Origin: Acetobacteraceae bacterium | GTDB lineage: Bacteria > Pseudomonadota > Alphaproteobacteria > Acetobacterales > Acetobacteraceae | Reading direction: 5' to 3' | Assembly (NCBI GenBank): GCA_030041255.1 | Contig: JASHOF010000013.1 | Coordinates: 1-34,128, forward strand | Length of the DNA: 34,128 nucleotides | Shown here: piece by piece, positions 24,076-31,820 of the stretch | How the letters are laid out: every line of letters begins with the position of its first letter | How positions within the stretch are numbered: position 1 is the first letter of the stretch | Notes under the pieces: model-generated | What the model saw: only the letters and a program-made list of their open reading frames with translations | What the model was told of the DNA's origin: nothing | Database searches by the model: none | Program-made: the position numbers and the translations under genes

Positions 24076-25023
24076 GTGAGCAGGGTCGCGGCGGCCGGCG
24101 GCGCCATCACCCGGGCGCCGCCCGCCTTTGCCATCATCCGGACCAGGCGGATCGATTGGCCACCGCTGCTCCTTCTGCTGCCGACCGCGATTTCTCTTGG
24201 CAGCGTCTGCGTCTATCCGATCCTCGGCGGGCTGTGGCTCTCGCTGCACAACACCATGCTGGCGACCCGGGAAAACCGGTTCGTCGGGTGGCTCAACTAC
24301 CGGACGCTCGCCGCCGATCCCGATTTCTGGAGTGCGTGGCGGCACACGCTGGAGTTCACCGCCGTCTCCACCCTGGCGGAAACGGTGATTGGCCTCGGCA
24401 TGGCGCTCTTGCTGGTCGAGTGGTTCCACGGGCGCGGGCTGGTACGGGCGGCAATGCTGATTCCGTGGGCCATGCCCACCGTGGTGACTTCCAAGATGTT
24501 CGGCTGGCTGTTCGACGGCCAGAACGGCCTGGTGAACTGGATGCTGCGTTCGCTGCATCTGATCGGCGGCAACATCGACTGGTACGGCTCGCCGAACACG
24601 GCGCTCGGCACGATCGTCATTGCCGACGTGTGGAAGACCACGCCGTTCATGGCGCTCTTGCTGCTGGCCGGATTGCAGACGATTCCGGGTTCCCTGCTGG
24701 AAGCCGCGCGGATCGACGGCGCGGGGGCATGGCAGGCATTCTGGCGCGTGCGCCTGCCGATGCTGACCCCGATCCTCCTGATCGCGGCGATGTTTCGCGC
24801 CCTCGACGCGTTCCGCATCTTCGATCTCGTCTATGTGCTGACGGGCGGCGGCCCCGCCGATTCGACCGAAGTGCTCTCCACCCTCACCTACAAAACCCTC
24901 TTCTCGGCGCTGGAGTTCGGTTACGGCTCGGCGCTGGCGACGGCGATGTTCGCGACCGAAGCGGCGATCGCGCTCTGTTTCGGGATCCTGATCGCCCAGA
25001 GTCTCAGGCGGCAGGAGCGATGA
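24076..25023 (+). CDS. Sugar ABC permease, MalF/UgpA type
   Basis: This inner-membrane permease of about 315 aa has six hydrophobic spans, starting with PPLLLLLPTAISLGSVCVYP. The EAA loop that docks the ATPase is present as EAARIDGAGAWQAFWRVRLP followed by MLTPILL. TGGGPADSTEVLSTLTYKTL is typical of the MalF/UgpA class. The start is uncertain: GTG at 24076, TTG at 24064 and GTG at 24016 (overlapping the binding-protein gene) are all in frame. I chose 24076 because little is conserved before it. Its stop overlaps the start of the partner permease. The intact EAA loop shows it needs an ATPase, which is not encoded nearby. Confidence 0.88.
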   Translation: MSRVAAAGGAITRAPPAFAIIRTRRIDWPPLLLLLPTAISLGSVCVYPILGGLWLSLHNTMLATRENRFVGWLNYRTLAADPDFWSAWRHTLEFTAVSTLAETVIGLGMALLLVEWFHGRGLVRAAMLIPWAMPTVVTSKMFGWLFDGQNGLVNWMLRSLHLIGGNIDWYGSPNTALGTIVIADVWKTTPFMALLLLAGLQTIPGSLLEAARIDGAGAWQAFWRVRLPMLTPILLIAAMFRALDAFRIFDLVYVLTGGGPADSTEVLSTLTYKTLFSALEFGYGSALATAMFATEAAIALCFGILIAQSLRRQER

Positions 25024-25871
25024 TGGTGGCCGGCTTGGGACTCCGGCGGAGCGGCAGGCGGAACGCGTTCTTTTTCGCGGGCGCAGCGGCGATCGTGCTC
25101 TGGTCCGCGGGTCCCTTTCTCTGGCAGCTTTCGACCTCGTTTCAGCTCGATCGGGCGCTGGTGAGCCCGACGCCGAGCCTCATCCCGCATCCGTTCATCC
25201 TGCAGCACTACCTGAACATCTTCTCGGTCAAACACTTCCAGTTCTACGTCCTCAATTCCTGCATCGTGGCGGCGGCAACGACCTTACTCTGTCTCGGGCT
25301 CGGCGCCGCGGCGGCCTATGCGCTGGCGCGGCTGAAACTGAGGAGACGCTTCGGGCTGCTCGGGCTCATTCTTTCCGTTTCCATGTTCCCGCAGATCGCG
25401 ATCGTCGGGCCGCTCTACCTGCTCGCCTCGAGTCTCGGGCTGCTCGACACCTACCTCGTGCTGGTGATCATCTATCTCGCTCTCGGCCTGCCCTTGGTCA
25501 TCTGGGTCCTGTTCGGCTATTTTCAGACCATCCCCGAGGAGCTTGACGAAGCGGCACGGATCGACGGCGCCGGCCCGTTGCGGATCCTGCTCCTGGTTAT
25601 CGTTCCGCTCTCGGTTCCATGCCTGGTCACCACCGGGCTGATTGCCTTCATCGCGGCGTGGAACGAATTCATGTTCGCCCTCGCCATGACCTCGACGATC
25701 GCACACCAGACGGTCCCGGTCGGAATCGCGAACTTCACGAATCTCTATTACGTCCCGTGGGGCGACATCGCCGCGGCGTCGGTGGTCGTCACCCTGCCGC
25801 TGGTACTGCTGGTGCTGTTCTTCCAGCGCCGGATCATCGAGGGCCTGACCCAGGGAGCGGTCAAGGAATGA
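25023..25871 (+). CDS. Sugar ABC permease, MalG/UgpE type
   Basis: This second permease (282 aa) would pair with the preceding one to form the heterodimeric channel. It has the MalG-class start (hydrophobic FFFAGAAAIVLWSAGPFLWQ, then LSTSFQ), the conserved NSCIVAAATTLLCLGLGAAA with YALARLKLR, and the EAA loop EELDEAARIDGAGPLRILLL. FIAAWNEFMFALAMTSTIAH follows near the end. AGGAG stands five bases before the ATG at 25023; an ATG at 25020 is also possible. Overlaps on both sides indicate tight coupling from the upstream permease into the downstream kinase. Confidence 0.9.
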   Translation: MVAGLGLRRSGRRNAFFFAGAAAIVLWSAGPFLWQLSTSFQLDRALVSPTPSLIPHPFILQHYLNIFSVKHFQFYVLNSCIVAAATTLLCLGLGAAAAYALARLKLRRRFGLLGLILSVSMFPQIAIVGPLYLLASSLGLLDTYLVLVIIYLALGLPLVIWVLFGYFQTIPEELDEAARIDGAGPLRILLLVIVPLSVPCLVTTGLIAFIAAWNEFMFALAMTSTIAHQTVPVGIANFTNLYYVPWGDIAAASVVVTLPLVLLVLFFQRRIIEGLTQGAVKE

Positions 25872-27109
25872 GGCCGTTCGCGGAGCCAGACTGGGCCGAG
25901 GCCTATCGCGAGTCGGCGGCACGTCTGAGGCGTGTAGGCGGGGAATCGCGGCTCTTTCTCTCCGGATTCTGCACCTGCATCGACCGGCTGGTCGGGCTCG
26001 ACGCGGCGGTGGCGGTTTTGCTCGCTAGCGCGGATTCCGATGCGGTCGGGCTCGGGCAGGAGCTTCTGCGGCGTGCCGCGGCAGGAAAAGGCGGCGAGCT
26101 TCACAGCGGGTCGATGGCGGCGAGGCTGCTCCTCGAAGAGATCGACGGCCGGGCCAGTCTCGGCGGCACGGCCGCGCAGGCTGCCTATGCGCTGGCGCAG
26201 CTCGGCGCCCCGGTGCTGCTGGCCCTGGCGGACAGGACGGCCGAGCAGATCGCGCTCCTGCACCCCGGGATCCTGATCGCAACCGACGGCGGGCTGGTGC
26301 GTGCCGGGGACCTGGCACCGGAAACGGCTGCGGGAAAGCCGGTCCATATCATCGTCGAGTATGCGGCGGGCCGGGCGGTGGCCGGCATCGTGCCGGAGCG
26401 CTCGACGCGGGTCATCGTTCGCTTCGCCGATGACGGAATGGATCGGGATGCGCCATTCGTCGCGGCGAGCCGCCGCCTGGCCCCTGAGGCGGCAGGTGCG
26501 ATACTCGCCGGGTTCAACGCGATCCCCCCCGGTGAGCGCGGCGCAACGCTCGGCGAGGCGGCCGCGATTGCCGAGAGCTGGCGGAAAGGCGGGCTCGCTC
26601 TCATTCACCTCGAACTTGGGGATTTTCCGAATCTCGACGATCGCCCTGCCGTGCTCGCCGCACTGGCCGGCCGCGTCACTTCACTTGGAATGAACCTGAG
26701 CGAGCTGGCGGCGCTGTTGCCGGGAGATGCGCCCGTTCGCGCCAAGGCGCGGCATCTTGCGGAGACGCTGGGCGCGGAACGCGTGAGCATCCATGCCGAT
26801 GACTGGGCGCTCGCGGTGACGCGCGGCGATCCCTGGCGCGAGCAGCAGGCGCTGCTCGCCGGCTGCCTGTTGGCCGCGAGCCGCGCCGCTTCCGGGCGGC
26901 CGGTGGTTCCCGATGCGCCGCCGCCCGGGGCGAGCTTCCGCCTGCCGCACCCCGCCTTCGCCGAGGAGGATGGCTGGTACGACGTCTCCTGCCCGGCACC
27001 GTGGCTCGAGCGGCCGGCGAGCACGATCGGTCTCGGCGACACGTTCGTTGCCGGAACGATGCTGGTGCTGGGCCGGGCGCGCGAAGAGCCGAGATCGAGC
27101 CACACCTGA
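25868..27109 (+). CDS. ADP-dependent phosphofructokinase/glucokinase family protein
   Basis: This 413-aa kinase resembles the ADP-dependent PFK/GK family (ribokinase superfamily), best known from archaeal glycolysis and from animal ADPGK. Matching features in order are an N-terminal strand and Asp (SGFCTCIDRLVGLD), the glycine-rich substrate loop SLGGTAAQAAYALAQLGAPV, VHIIVEYAAG, and ILAGFNAI. The C-terminal catalytic GLGDTFVAGTML contains the expected general-base Asp. The ATG overlaps the permease stop (ATGA). Use of ADP rather than ATP is typical of the family but unproven here. In this operon it probably phosphorylates the imported sugar, giving the substrate for the aldolase encoded next. 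A diverged PfkB-type ATP kinase is the main alternative. Confidence 0.75.
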   Translation: MRPFAEPDWAEAYRESAARLRRVGGESRLFLSGFCTCIDRLVGLDAAVAVLLASADSDAVGLGQELLRRAAAGKGGELHSGSMAARLLLEEIDGRASLGGTAAQAAYALAQLGAPVLLALADRTAEQIALLHPGILIATDGGLVRAGDLAPETAAGKPVHIIVEYAAGRAVAGIVPERSTRVIVRFADDGMDRDAPFVAASRRLAPEAAGAILAGFNAIPPGERGATLGEAAAIAESWRKGGLALIHLELGDFPNLDDRPAVLAALAGRVTSLGMNLSELAALLPGDAPVRAKARHLAETLGAERVSIHADDWALAVTRGDPWREQQALLAGCLLAASRAASGRPVVPDAPPPGASFRLPHPAFAEEDGWYDVSCPAPWLERPASTIGLGDTFVAGTMLVLGRAREEPRSSHT

Positions 27110-27147
27110 CGTTTCGAAATGAAAGCAAGAGACAGGAGATGCAGCAA

Positions 27148-28188
27148 ATGACGAGCGCCGTTCCGGCCACCACCGACCCTGGCAAGATCAGAAGCTTTCA
27201 ACGCGTGACCACGGCGGATGGATTCTTCCTGATCTGCGCCCTGGATCACCTTTCCGACTTCCAGGCGCTGCTCGATCCGGACCCCGCGCGGGTGGACCAT
27301 CGCAGAACGGTCGCCGCCAAGATCGACTTGATCCGCGCGCTGGCGCCCGAGGTCAGCGCGTTTCTTCTCGATGCAGAGTTCGGCCTCGCGCAGGCGATTG
27401 CGTCACGGGCACTGCCGGGCAGCGTCGGCCTGATGGCGAGCATCGAGAACGAGGACTACCAGATCCCGCCGGGAGCTCGGCGCACGCGGCTGCGCGAGGG
27501 TTGGAGCGTCTGGCAGGCGAAGATGATCGGGGCCGACGTGCTGAAGCTGCTCTGGTTCTTCCGCCCTGACGCCGACAGCGCCGATCATCAGCGCGAGGTG
27601 GTGCGTCGCCTCGCCGCAGAATGCGCACGCCTGTCGCTGCCCCTGGTCGTCGAGCCGATCTGGTATCCGCTGCCGGGCGAGGATCGGGGCGCGGCGGTGT
27701 GGCAGCGCCGGCGGGTGGAAGGGATCATCGAATCGGCGGCGGAGGCGGCGGCGCTTGGCGTCGATATGCTGAAGGTCGAGTTTCCCGGCGCGGTCGGGAG
27801 CGAGGAGGAGCGTGCGGCGGCACTCAAGGCGTGCCGGCGGCTGGAGGAGCGGATCGGCGACCTGCCCTGGGTGATCCTCTCGGCGGGGGTGGGCTACGAG
27901 ACGTTCCGGGAACAGGTGCGGATCGCGAGCGAGGCGGGTGCATCCGGCTTTCTTGCCGGGCGCTCGATCTGGCGCGATGCCGTGGCCACGCGTGACGCGG
28001 CAAAGCGGCCCGAGGCGATTGCGGAAGCGGCGCGGCGGCTCGCGGAACTGGCCGCGATTACCCGCTTCAGTGGCCGACCTTACCGTCCGGCGCTCGAAGC
28101 CGAGGTGGCGGCGCGGCTTTTTCCGAGCGGGTGGTACCGGCGCTGGAACCGCGAAGGGACGGGAGCATCGCAGATCGCCGCCGAGTAG
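27148..28188 (+). CDS. Class I aldolase of the LacD/YihT (tagatose-1,6-bisphosphate/sulfofructose-phosphate) family
   Basis: This 346-aa TIM-barrel aldolase would cleave a ketose phosphate to dihydroxyacetone phosphate and an aldehyde. The Schiff-base lysine is Lys209 in VDMLKVEFPG, the same place as in LacD (VDVLKVEVP). Other family segments are FLICALDHLSDFQALLD, FLLDAEFGLAQAI, GADVLKLLWFFRPD, PLVVEPIWYPLPGED, LPWVILSAGVGYETF and GFLAGRSIW. AGGAG nine bases before the second ATG (27148) supports that start over 27139. It is 38 bp after the kinase, last in the operon. Homologues act on tagatose 1,6-bisphosphate or, in the sulfo-EMP pathway, on 6-deoxy-6-sulfofructose 1-phosphate. I cannot tell which, or whether it is a third substrate. 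Confidence 0.85.
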   Translation: MTSAVPATTDPGKIRSFQRVTTADGFFLICALDHLSDFQALLDPDPARVDHRRTVAAKIDLIRALAPEVSAFLLDAEFGLAQAIASRALPGSVGLMASIENEDYQIPPGARRTRLREGWSVWQAKMIGADVLKLLWFFRPDADSADHQREVVRRLAAECARLSLPLVVEPIWYPLPGEDRGAAVWQRRRVEGIIESAAEAAALGVDMLKVEFPGAVGSEEERAAALKACRRLEERIGDLPWVILSAGVGYETFREQVRIASEAGASGFLAGRSIWRDAVATRDAAKRPEAIAEAARRLAELAAITRFSGRPYRPALEAEVAARLFPSGWYRRWNREGTGASQIAAE

Positions 28189-28207
28189 AGATTTCCGCGC
28201 GGCCATC

Positions 28208-28230
28208 GGAACGATCTTGGGGAACGATCT
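28208..28230. repeat. Two 10-bp direct repeats, 13 bp apart
   Basis: GGAACGATCT occurs at 28208-28217 and 28221-28230, each followed by a G-rich run. It sits 20 bp after the aldolase stop in the 279-bp gap before the CoA-ligase gene, so it may be an operator for that downstream pair. The rest of the gap shows only a small CCGGG-AAAT-CCCGG hairpin near 28412. Confidence 0.4.
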
Positions 28231-28467
28231 CGGGGGTGGCGGAAACCGGTTGCCCCGGCGCGTGACAAGCTGGTGCGTGACACACTGAAGCAGCATGCAC
28301 ACGAGGTGTTCAGTCCGCGGCCATCCACCGGGAGACGCGCCATCCGGGAAATCCTTGTCGCCAGGATTGAGCGAAGGGTAGGGTCGGTGACGAAGGGGCG
28401 AAACTGACGGCGGCCCGGGAAATCCCGGTTACGGCCTGATCGCGCGAGGCGAAGCCTGGAGGGGGTG

Positions 28468-29748
28468 ATGCGTCTCGACGAGGCGGCGAGCGTCGAATCT
28501 TTGCGCGGGCTCCAGTTCGCGCGCCTCAAGGCGGTGCTGGCGCGCGCCTTCGCGCAGGTGCCGCGCTATCGCGAGAAATTCGCAGCCGCCGGCCTCGATC
28601 CCGAGGATCTGAGAGAATTGGACGACCTCGGGAAATTCCCTTTCACGACCAAGGAGGATCTGCGCGCGACCTATCCTTTCGGCATGTTCGCCGTGCCGAT
28701 GGCCGAGATCGCACGCATCCACGCCTCGAGCGGCACCACCGGCAAGCCGACGGTGGTGGGCTATACGCGGGGTGATCTCGAGACCTGGGCAGGGCTCATG
28801 GCGCGCTCGATCCGCGCCGCCGGGGGCAGGCCGGGCGACAAGGTCCACAATGCCTATGGCTACGGCCTTTTCACCGGCGGGCTCGGCTTCCATTACGGCG
28901 GAGAGCATCTCGGCGCGGCGGTGATTCCCGTGGGTGGGGGTGCGACGGCACGGCAGGTACAGCTCATCGACGATTTCCGGCCCGACATCCTGATGGCAAC
29001 TCCCTCCTATGCCCTCACCATCGCCGACGAGTTCGCGCGCCAGGGCCTCGACGGGAGCAGGTGCAGCCTGCGGATCGGAATGTTCGGCGCCGAGCCATGG
29101 AGCGAGTTCATGCGCGCGGAAATCGAGGGGCGGCTCGGGCTCACGGCGCTCGACCATTACGGGCTCTCGGAGCTGATCGGGCCGGGGGTCGCGCAGGAAT
29201 GCGCGGATGCGAAAGGCGCACTCACGATCTGGGAGGATCATTTCCTTCCCGAGATCATCGACCCGGACTCGGGGCGCGTGCTTCCCGAGGGCGAAGCGGG
29301 CGAACTGGTGCTCACTACGCTGACCAAGGAAGGCATGCCGATGATCCGCTTCCGCACCCGCGACCTGACGCGGCTCCTCCCGCCGGCGCGGGGACGGCCA
29401 ATGCGGCGGATGGAGCGCGTGAAGGGGAGGAGCGACGACATGCTGATCGTGCGCGGGGTCAATCTCTTCCCCTCGCAGATCGAGGCCGTGCTCGCCGGGG
29501 AGGAGCGGGTGGCGCCGCACTATCGGCTCGAACTGAGCCGCCCGGGGCGGCTCGACGAACTGGTCGTGGTCGTGGAGGCGCGGGCGGAGACGGAGTTTCA
29601 GCTCTCAGAGGAGATCGCGGAGAATGTCGCGCGGCTCATCAAGATGCTGGTGGGGGTGACGGCGCGCGTTCAGGTGGCGGCGCCCGGGACGATCGCGCGC
29701 TCCGAGGGCAAGGCCGCGCGCGTTCTCGATCTCAGGCCGAAGCGGTGA
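28468..29748 (+). CDS. Phenylacetate-CoA ligase-like (PaaK-type) AMP-forming enzyme
   Basis: This adenylate-forming enzyme joins an aryl acid to coenzyme A with ATP. The 426-aa protein begins with the PaaK-type helix (LQFARLKAVLARAFAQVPRY, then REKF) and has the P-loop HASSGTTGKPTVVGYT. YGYGLFTGGLGFHYGGEHLG, GMFGAEPWSEFMRAEIEGRL, MIRFRTRDLTRLLPP and KGRSDDMLIVRGVNLFPSQI follow. The length and motif order match PaaK. GGAGG lies five bases before the ATG at 28468. The next gene, a DpgC-like dioxygenase, starts five bases after its stop, so the pair is an operon. This enzyme would provide the arylacetyl-CoA that DpgC-type enzymes oxidise. None of the usual paa ring-hydroxylation genes is nearby, so ordinary phenylacetate catabolism is not supported. 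Confidence 0.9.
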   Translation: MRLDEAASVESLRGLQFARLKAVLARAFAQVPRYREKFAAAGLDPEDLRELDDLGKFPFTTKEDLRATYPFGMFAVPMAEIARIHASSGTTGKPTVVGYTRGDLETWAGLMARSIRAAGGRPGDKVHNAYGYGLFTGGLGFHYGGEHLGAAVIPVGGGATARQVQLIDDFRPDILMATPSYALTIADEFARQGLDGSRCSLRIGMFGAEPWSEFMRAEIEGRLGLTALDHYGLSELIGPGVAQECADAKGALTIWEDHFLPEIIDPDSGRVLPEGEAGELVLTTLTKEGMPMIRFRTRDLTRLLPPARGRPMRRMERVKGRSDDMLIVRGVNLFPSQIEAVLAGEERVAPHYRLELSRPGRLDELVVVVEARAETEFQLSEEIAENVARLIKMLVGVTARVQVAAPGTIARSEGKAARVLDLRPKR

Positions 29749-29753
29749 GCCGG

Positions 29754-31169
29754 ATGAGCGTCGAGGAGACGCGGGCGGCGCCGGAGGTTGCCGCCGGGCT
29801 CGAGGCGGCCGGGATGCCGCCCTCGGAGATCGCCGCCTGGCTCGCGCGGGAGAAAACGGAGACGGGCGGCTTCGCGGAGGATGGCGAGGCCTATTCTTCG
29901 TTCTGGGTGCTCTCTCAGGAGCTTCTCGCGCGCCTGCCGCGGAATGCGGCGCGCGGACCCGCGGAGATGCGCGCGGCGGAGATGGTCAAGGCGCGGGCCA
30001 GGGAGTCGCGCGTGCGCTTTCTTGCGGCGCACGCAGAGGAGACCTACGTCGCCCTTACCGATGGTTTTTCCCGGTTTCTCCGCCTCGAGCCGCTCCTGCG
30101 CGCCGCAGCTTCGCTGCTTCCGGGACTCGTGCCGACTGAAATGCAGCTCAGTGCGGAGGCGGGGTTATTCCTGCGCGAGAAGGACGGCCTCGAGATCGAC
30201 CAGGCGATCCTGCTGGCGGCCTTTCTCGGCAACCGGCGGGCAGGGCTTCATCTCTGCCACGCGATGCTGCTGCCGCGGGCGGAAAGCAGAGCCCAACTCG
30301 AGGAGTTCAGGGCGCGGGGAGCGCTCGATCTCGGCGCGGCCCGGCTCGTGCGGCAGGGCAACGCTGCACTGCTCACAGCGGACAATCCGCGCTTCCTCAA
30401 CGCCGAGGACGCCACCACGCTCGCCGCGATGGAAACCGCGGTGGATGTCGCGATCCTCGATCCTGCGAGCGAGATCGCGGTGCTGCGTGGGGCAAGGGCC
30501 GGGCATCCGAAATATCGCGGCCGGCATATCTTCGGCAGCGGTATCAATCTCACCCATCTCTATCAGGGAAAGATTCCCTATCTCTGGTTCCTCGAGCGCG
30601 ATCTCGGCTTCGTCCACAAGCTTTTGCGCGGGGTTGCCCGGCCAGACCGGCTTCCGGATGACGTCTGCGGCTGGGGAATCGAGAAGCCCTGGATCGCGGT
30701 GGTCGAGGGGCACGCGATCGGCGGGCACTGTCAGGTTCTGCTTGCCGTTGACTACGTGCTCGCGGCGGATGACGCCTATCTCAGCCTGCCGGCGCGCAAA
30801 GAGGGCATCATTCCGGGTGCCGCCAATCTGCGCCTGACCCGCTTCACCGGCGAGCGGCTGGCGCGGCAACTGGTGCAGTACGAGCGGCGGCTCGACTGCG
30901 CGAGCGCCGAGGGACGGCTCATCTGCGACGAGGTCGCACCTTCCGCGGAGATGGACGAAGCGATTGTGCGCACCGTGGCCGGCCTGACCAGTTCAGGGGC
31001 GGTGAGCGCGGTTGGGAACCGCCGTGCCTTCCGCATCGCCACCGAGCCTCTCGATCTCTTCCGGCGCTACTTCGCCATCTACGCACGCGAGCAGGCGGAG
31101 TGCCTGTTCAGCCCGGCGCTGATCGCCAATCTCGAGCGCTATTGGGATGCGAAGAACAGGAAAGGGTAG
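29754..31169 (+). CDS. DpgC-like arylacetyl-CoA dioxygenase (crotonase superfamily)
   Basis: This 471-aa protein resembles DpgC, the metal- and cofactor-free dioxygenase that converts (3,5-dihydroxyphenyl)acetyl-CoA to the arylglyoxylate in glycopeptide-antibiotic pathways. A helical N-terminal region of about 200 residues precedes the crotonase core. Diagnostic segments are GSGINLTHLYQGKIPYLWFL then ERDLGFVHKLLRG, EKPWIAVVEGHAIGGHCQVL with the oxyanion-hole glycines, YLSLPARKEGIIPGAANLRL and GRLICDEVAPSAEMD. It is far longer than a simple enoyl-CoA hydratase, and the N-terminal domain fits DpgC. The ATG at 29754 is used; a GTG at 29745 overlapping the ligase stop is in frame. No DpgA/B/D polyketide genes are nearby, so a catabolic or other role on an imported arylacetate is more likely than antibiotic synthesis. 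Substrate is inferred. Confidence 0.82.
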   Translation: MSVEETRAAPEVAAGLEAAGMPPSEIAAWLAREKTETGGFAEDGEAYSSFWVLSQELLARLPRNAARGPAEMRAAEMVKARARESRVRFLAAHAEETYVALTDGFSRFLRLEPLLRAAASLLPGLVPTEMQLSAEAGLFLREKDGLEIDQAILLAAFLGNRRAGLHLCHAMLLPRAESRAQLEEFRARGALDLGAARLVRQGNAALLTADNPRFLNAEDATTLAAMETAVDVAILDPASEIAVLRGARAGHPKYRGRHIFGSGINLTHLYQGKIPYLWFLERDLGFVHKLLRGVARPDRLPDDVCGWGIEKPWIAVVEGHAIGGHCQVLLAVDYVLAADDAYLSLPARKEGIIPGAANLRLTRFTGERLARQLVQYERRLDCASAEGRLICDEVAPSAEMDEAIVRTVAGLTSSGAVSAVGNRRAFRIATEPLDLFRRYFAIYAREQAECLFSPALIANLERYWDAKNRKG

Positions 31170-31261
31170 TGTTGCCGTAACAGTTTTGAACAGCTTTGAA
31201 AATCTCCCGGTGTCGCCTCCTCTGTCCCGCGCGGGGCGCGAAAAACACAGGAGTTATATAC

Positions 31262-31291
31262 TTGACTCCCTGACAGGAACTTGCTGATAAT
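31262..31291 (+). promoter_or_regulatory. Sigma70-like promoter
   Basis: TTGACT (31262-31267) and GATAAT (31286-31291) stand 18 bases apart in an AT-rich stretch. They match sigma70 -35 and -10 hexamers well, unlike anything near the GC-rich genes. It lies 111 bp before the 81-aa gene and would drive the small orphan pair. Confidence 0.6.
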
Positions 31292-31401
31292 TAATATCGT
31301 TCCATCCCGACGCAGACCTATTGCGCCGTCGTTCATGCGAGTTCACGATAAACTGCGATAGTTTGCGGCTGATCGTGCGGTGGTGGGAGCGAAAGAAACG
31401 C

Positions 31402-31647
31402 ATGGCTGATACGGCTCAATTTTGTCTCTTCATTTGGTATCTTCCGAATCCACCGGCGGGGCCGCCGCAACACTTGCATCCACTCCCGCTACATGCTGAG
31501 GATGATCGCCAAGCTCTTCTTGCAGCAAACGCCATTGCCGATTTTGCTATGGCGGCGGTGGCGCAGTCCATTGAGATACGGGTGACGGCTGCGAAGGGCA
31601 GTAGGCACGTCGGAACAATCCGGCGGCCAGTTGAGGGAGCCACGTAA
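31402..31647 (+). CDS. Small orphan protein, 81 aa
   Basis: I recognise no family. The protein starts MADTAQFCLFIWYLPNPPAG and continues PPQHLHPLPLHAEDDRQALL, then an alanine-rich helix ANAIADFAMAAVAQSIEIRV and a basic tail. There is no signal peptide. The segment HAEDDRQALLAANAIADFA looks like a regular helix after a beta-strand and proline-rich turn. The frame is open back to 31321, but the ATG at 31402 gives the sensible start. Its TAA directly abuts the ATG of the next gene, and a strong promoter lies upstream, so this is a real two-gene transcription unit in low-GC DNA. Function unknown. Confidence 0.6.
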   Translation: MADTAQFCLFIWYLPNPPAGPPQHLHPLPLHAEDDRQALLAANAIADFAMAAVAQSIEIRVTAAKGSRHVGTIRRPVEGAT

Positions 31648-31809
31648 ATGCCCATAGGGAGTGCCGTGCAGAAAGGTTCTACAGTCTATGTATATGACGA
31701 GCGAGGAAGGACGCTCTTCACAAAGTCGGGCGGCACGAAGCCCACCGATGGCTTGCAAGGATTTACGGGCTTGACTGTCAGTATCCGTATTGGGTCAACG
31801 ATGTACACC
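31648..31809 (+). pseudogene. GSxVYVYDERGR-repeat small protein, 5' part, cut by an IS1111-type element
   Basis: The 54 codons read MPIGSAVQKGSTVYVYDERG, then RTLFTKSGGTKPTDGLQGFT, then GLTVSIRIGSTMYT. After this the IS begins, and the frame continues into IS DNA to 31938 as an artificial tail. The missing piece lies on the other side of the IS at 33361: YDD, a stop, then GRMLYTKSAR, which repeats the first half's YDERGRTLFTKSGG. The original gene thus encoded two copies of a YDERGR-x-L-x-T-K-S motif. GAGGGAG nine bases before the ATG supports expression. The motif recurs in small alphaproteobacterial proteins of unknown role as far as I can recall. The gene is broken here. Confidence 0.75.
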
Positions 31810-31820
31810 CTTATGTTCGT

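Noticed and set aside
28406-28425. CCGGG-AAAT-CCCGG hairpin as a terminator of the sugar operon
   Set aside because: It is short, lacks a T-run, and lies closer to the next gene than to the operon end.
29061-29753. N-terminal extension of the DpgC-like protein fused to the ligase region
   Set aside because: The open frame continues upstream only as an arginine-rich shadow of the ligase gene; the protein starts near 29754.
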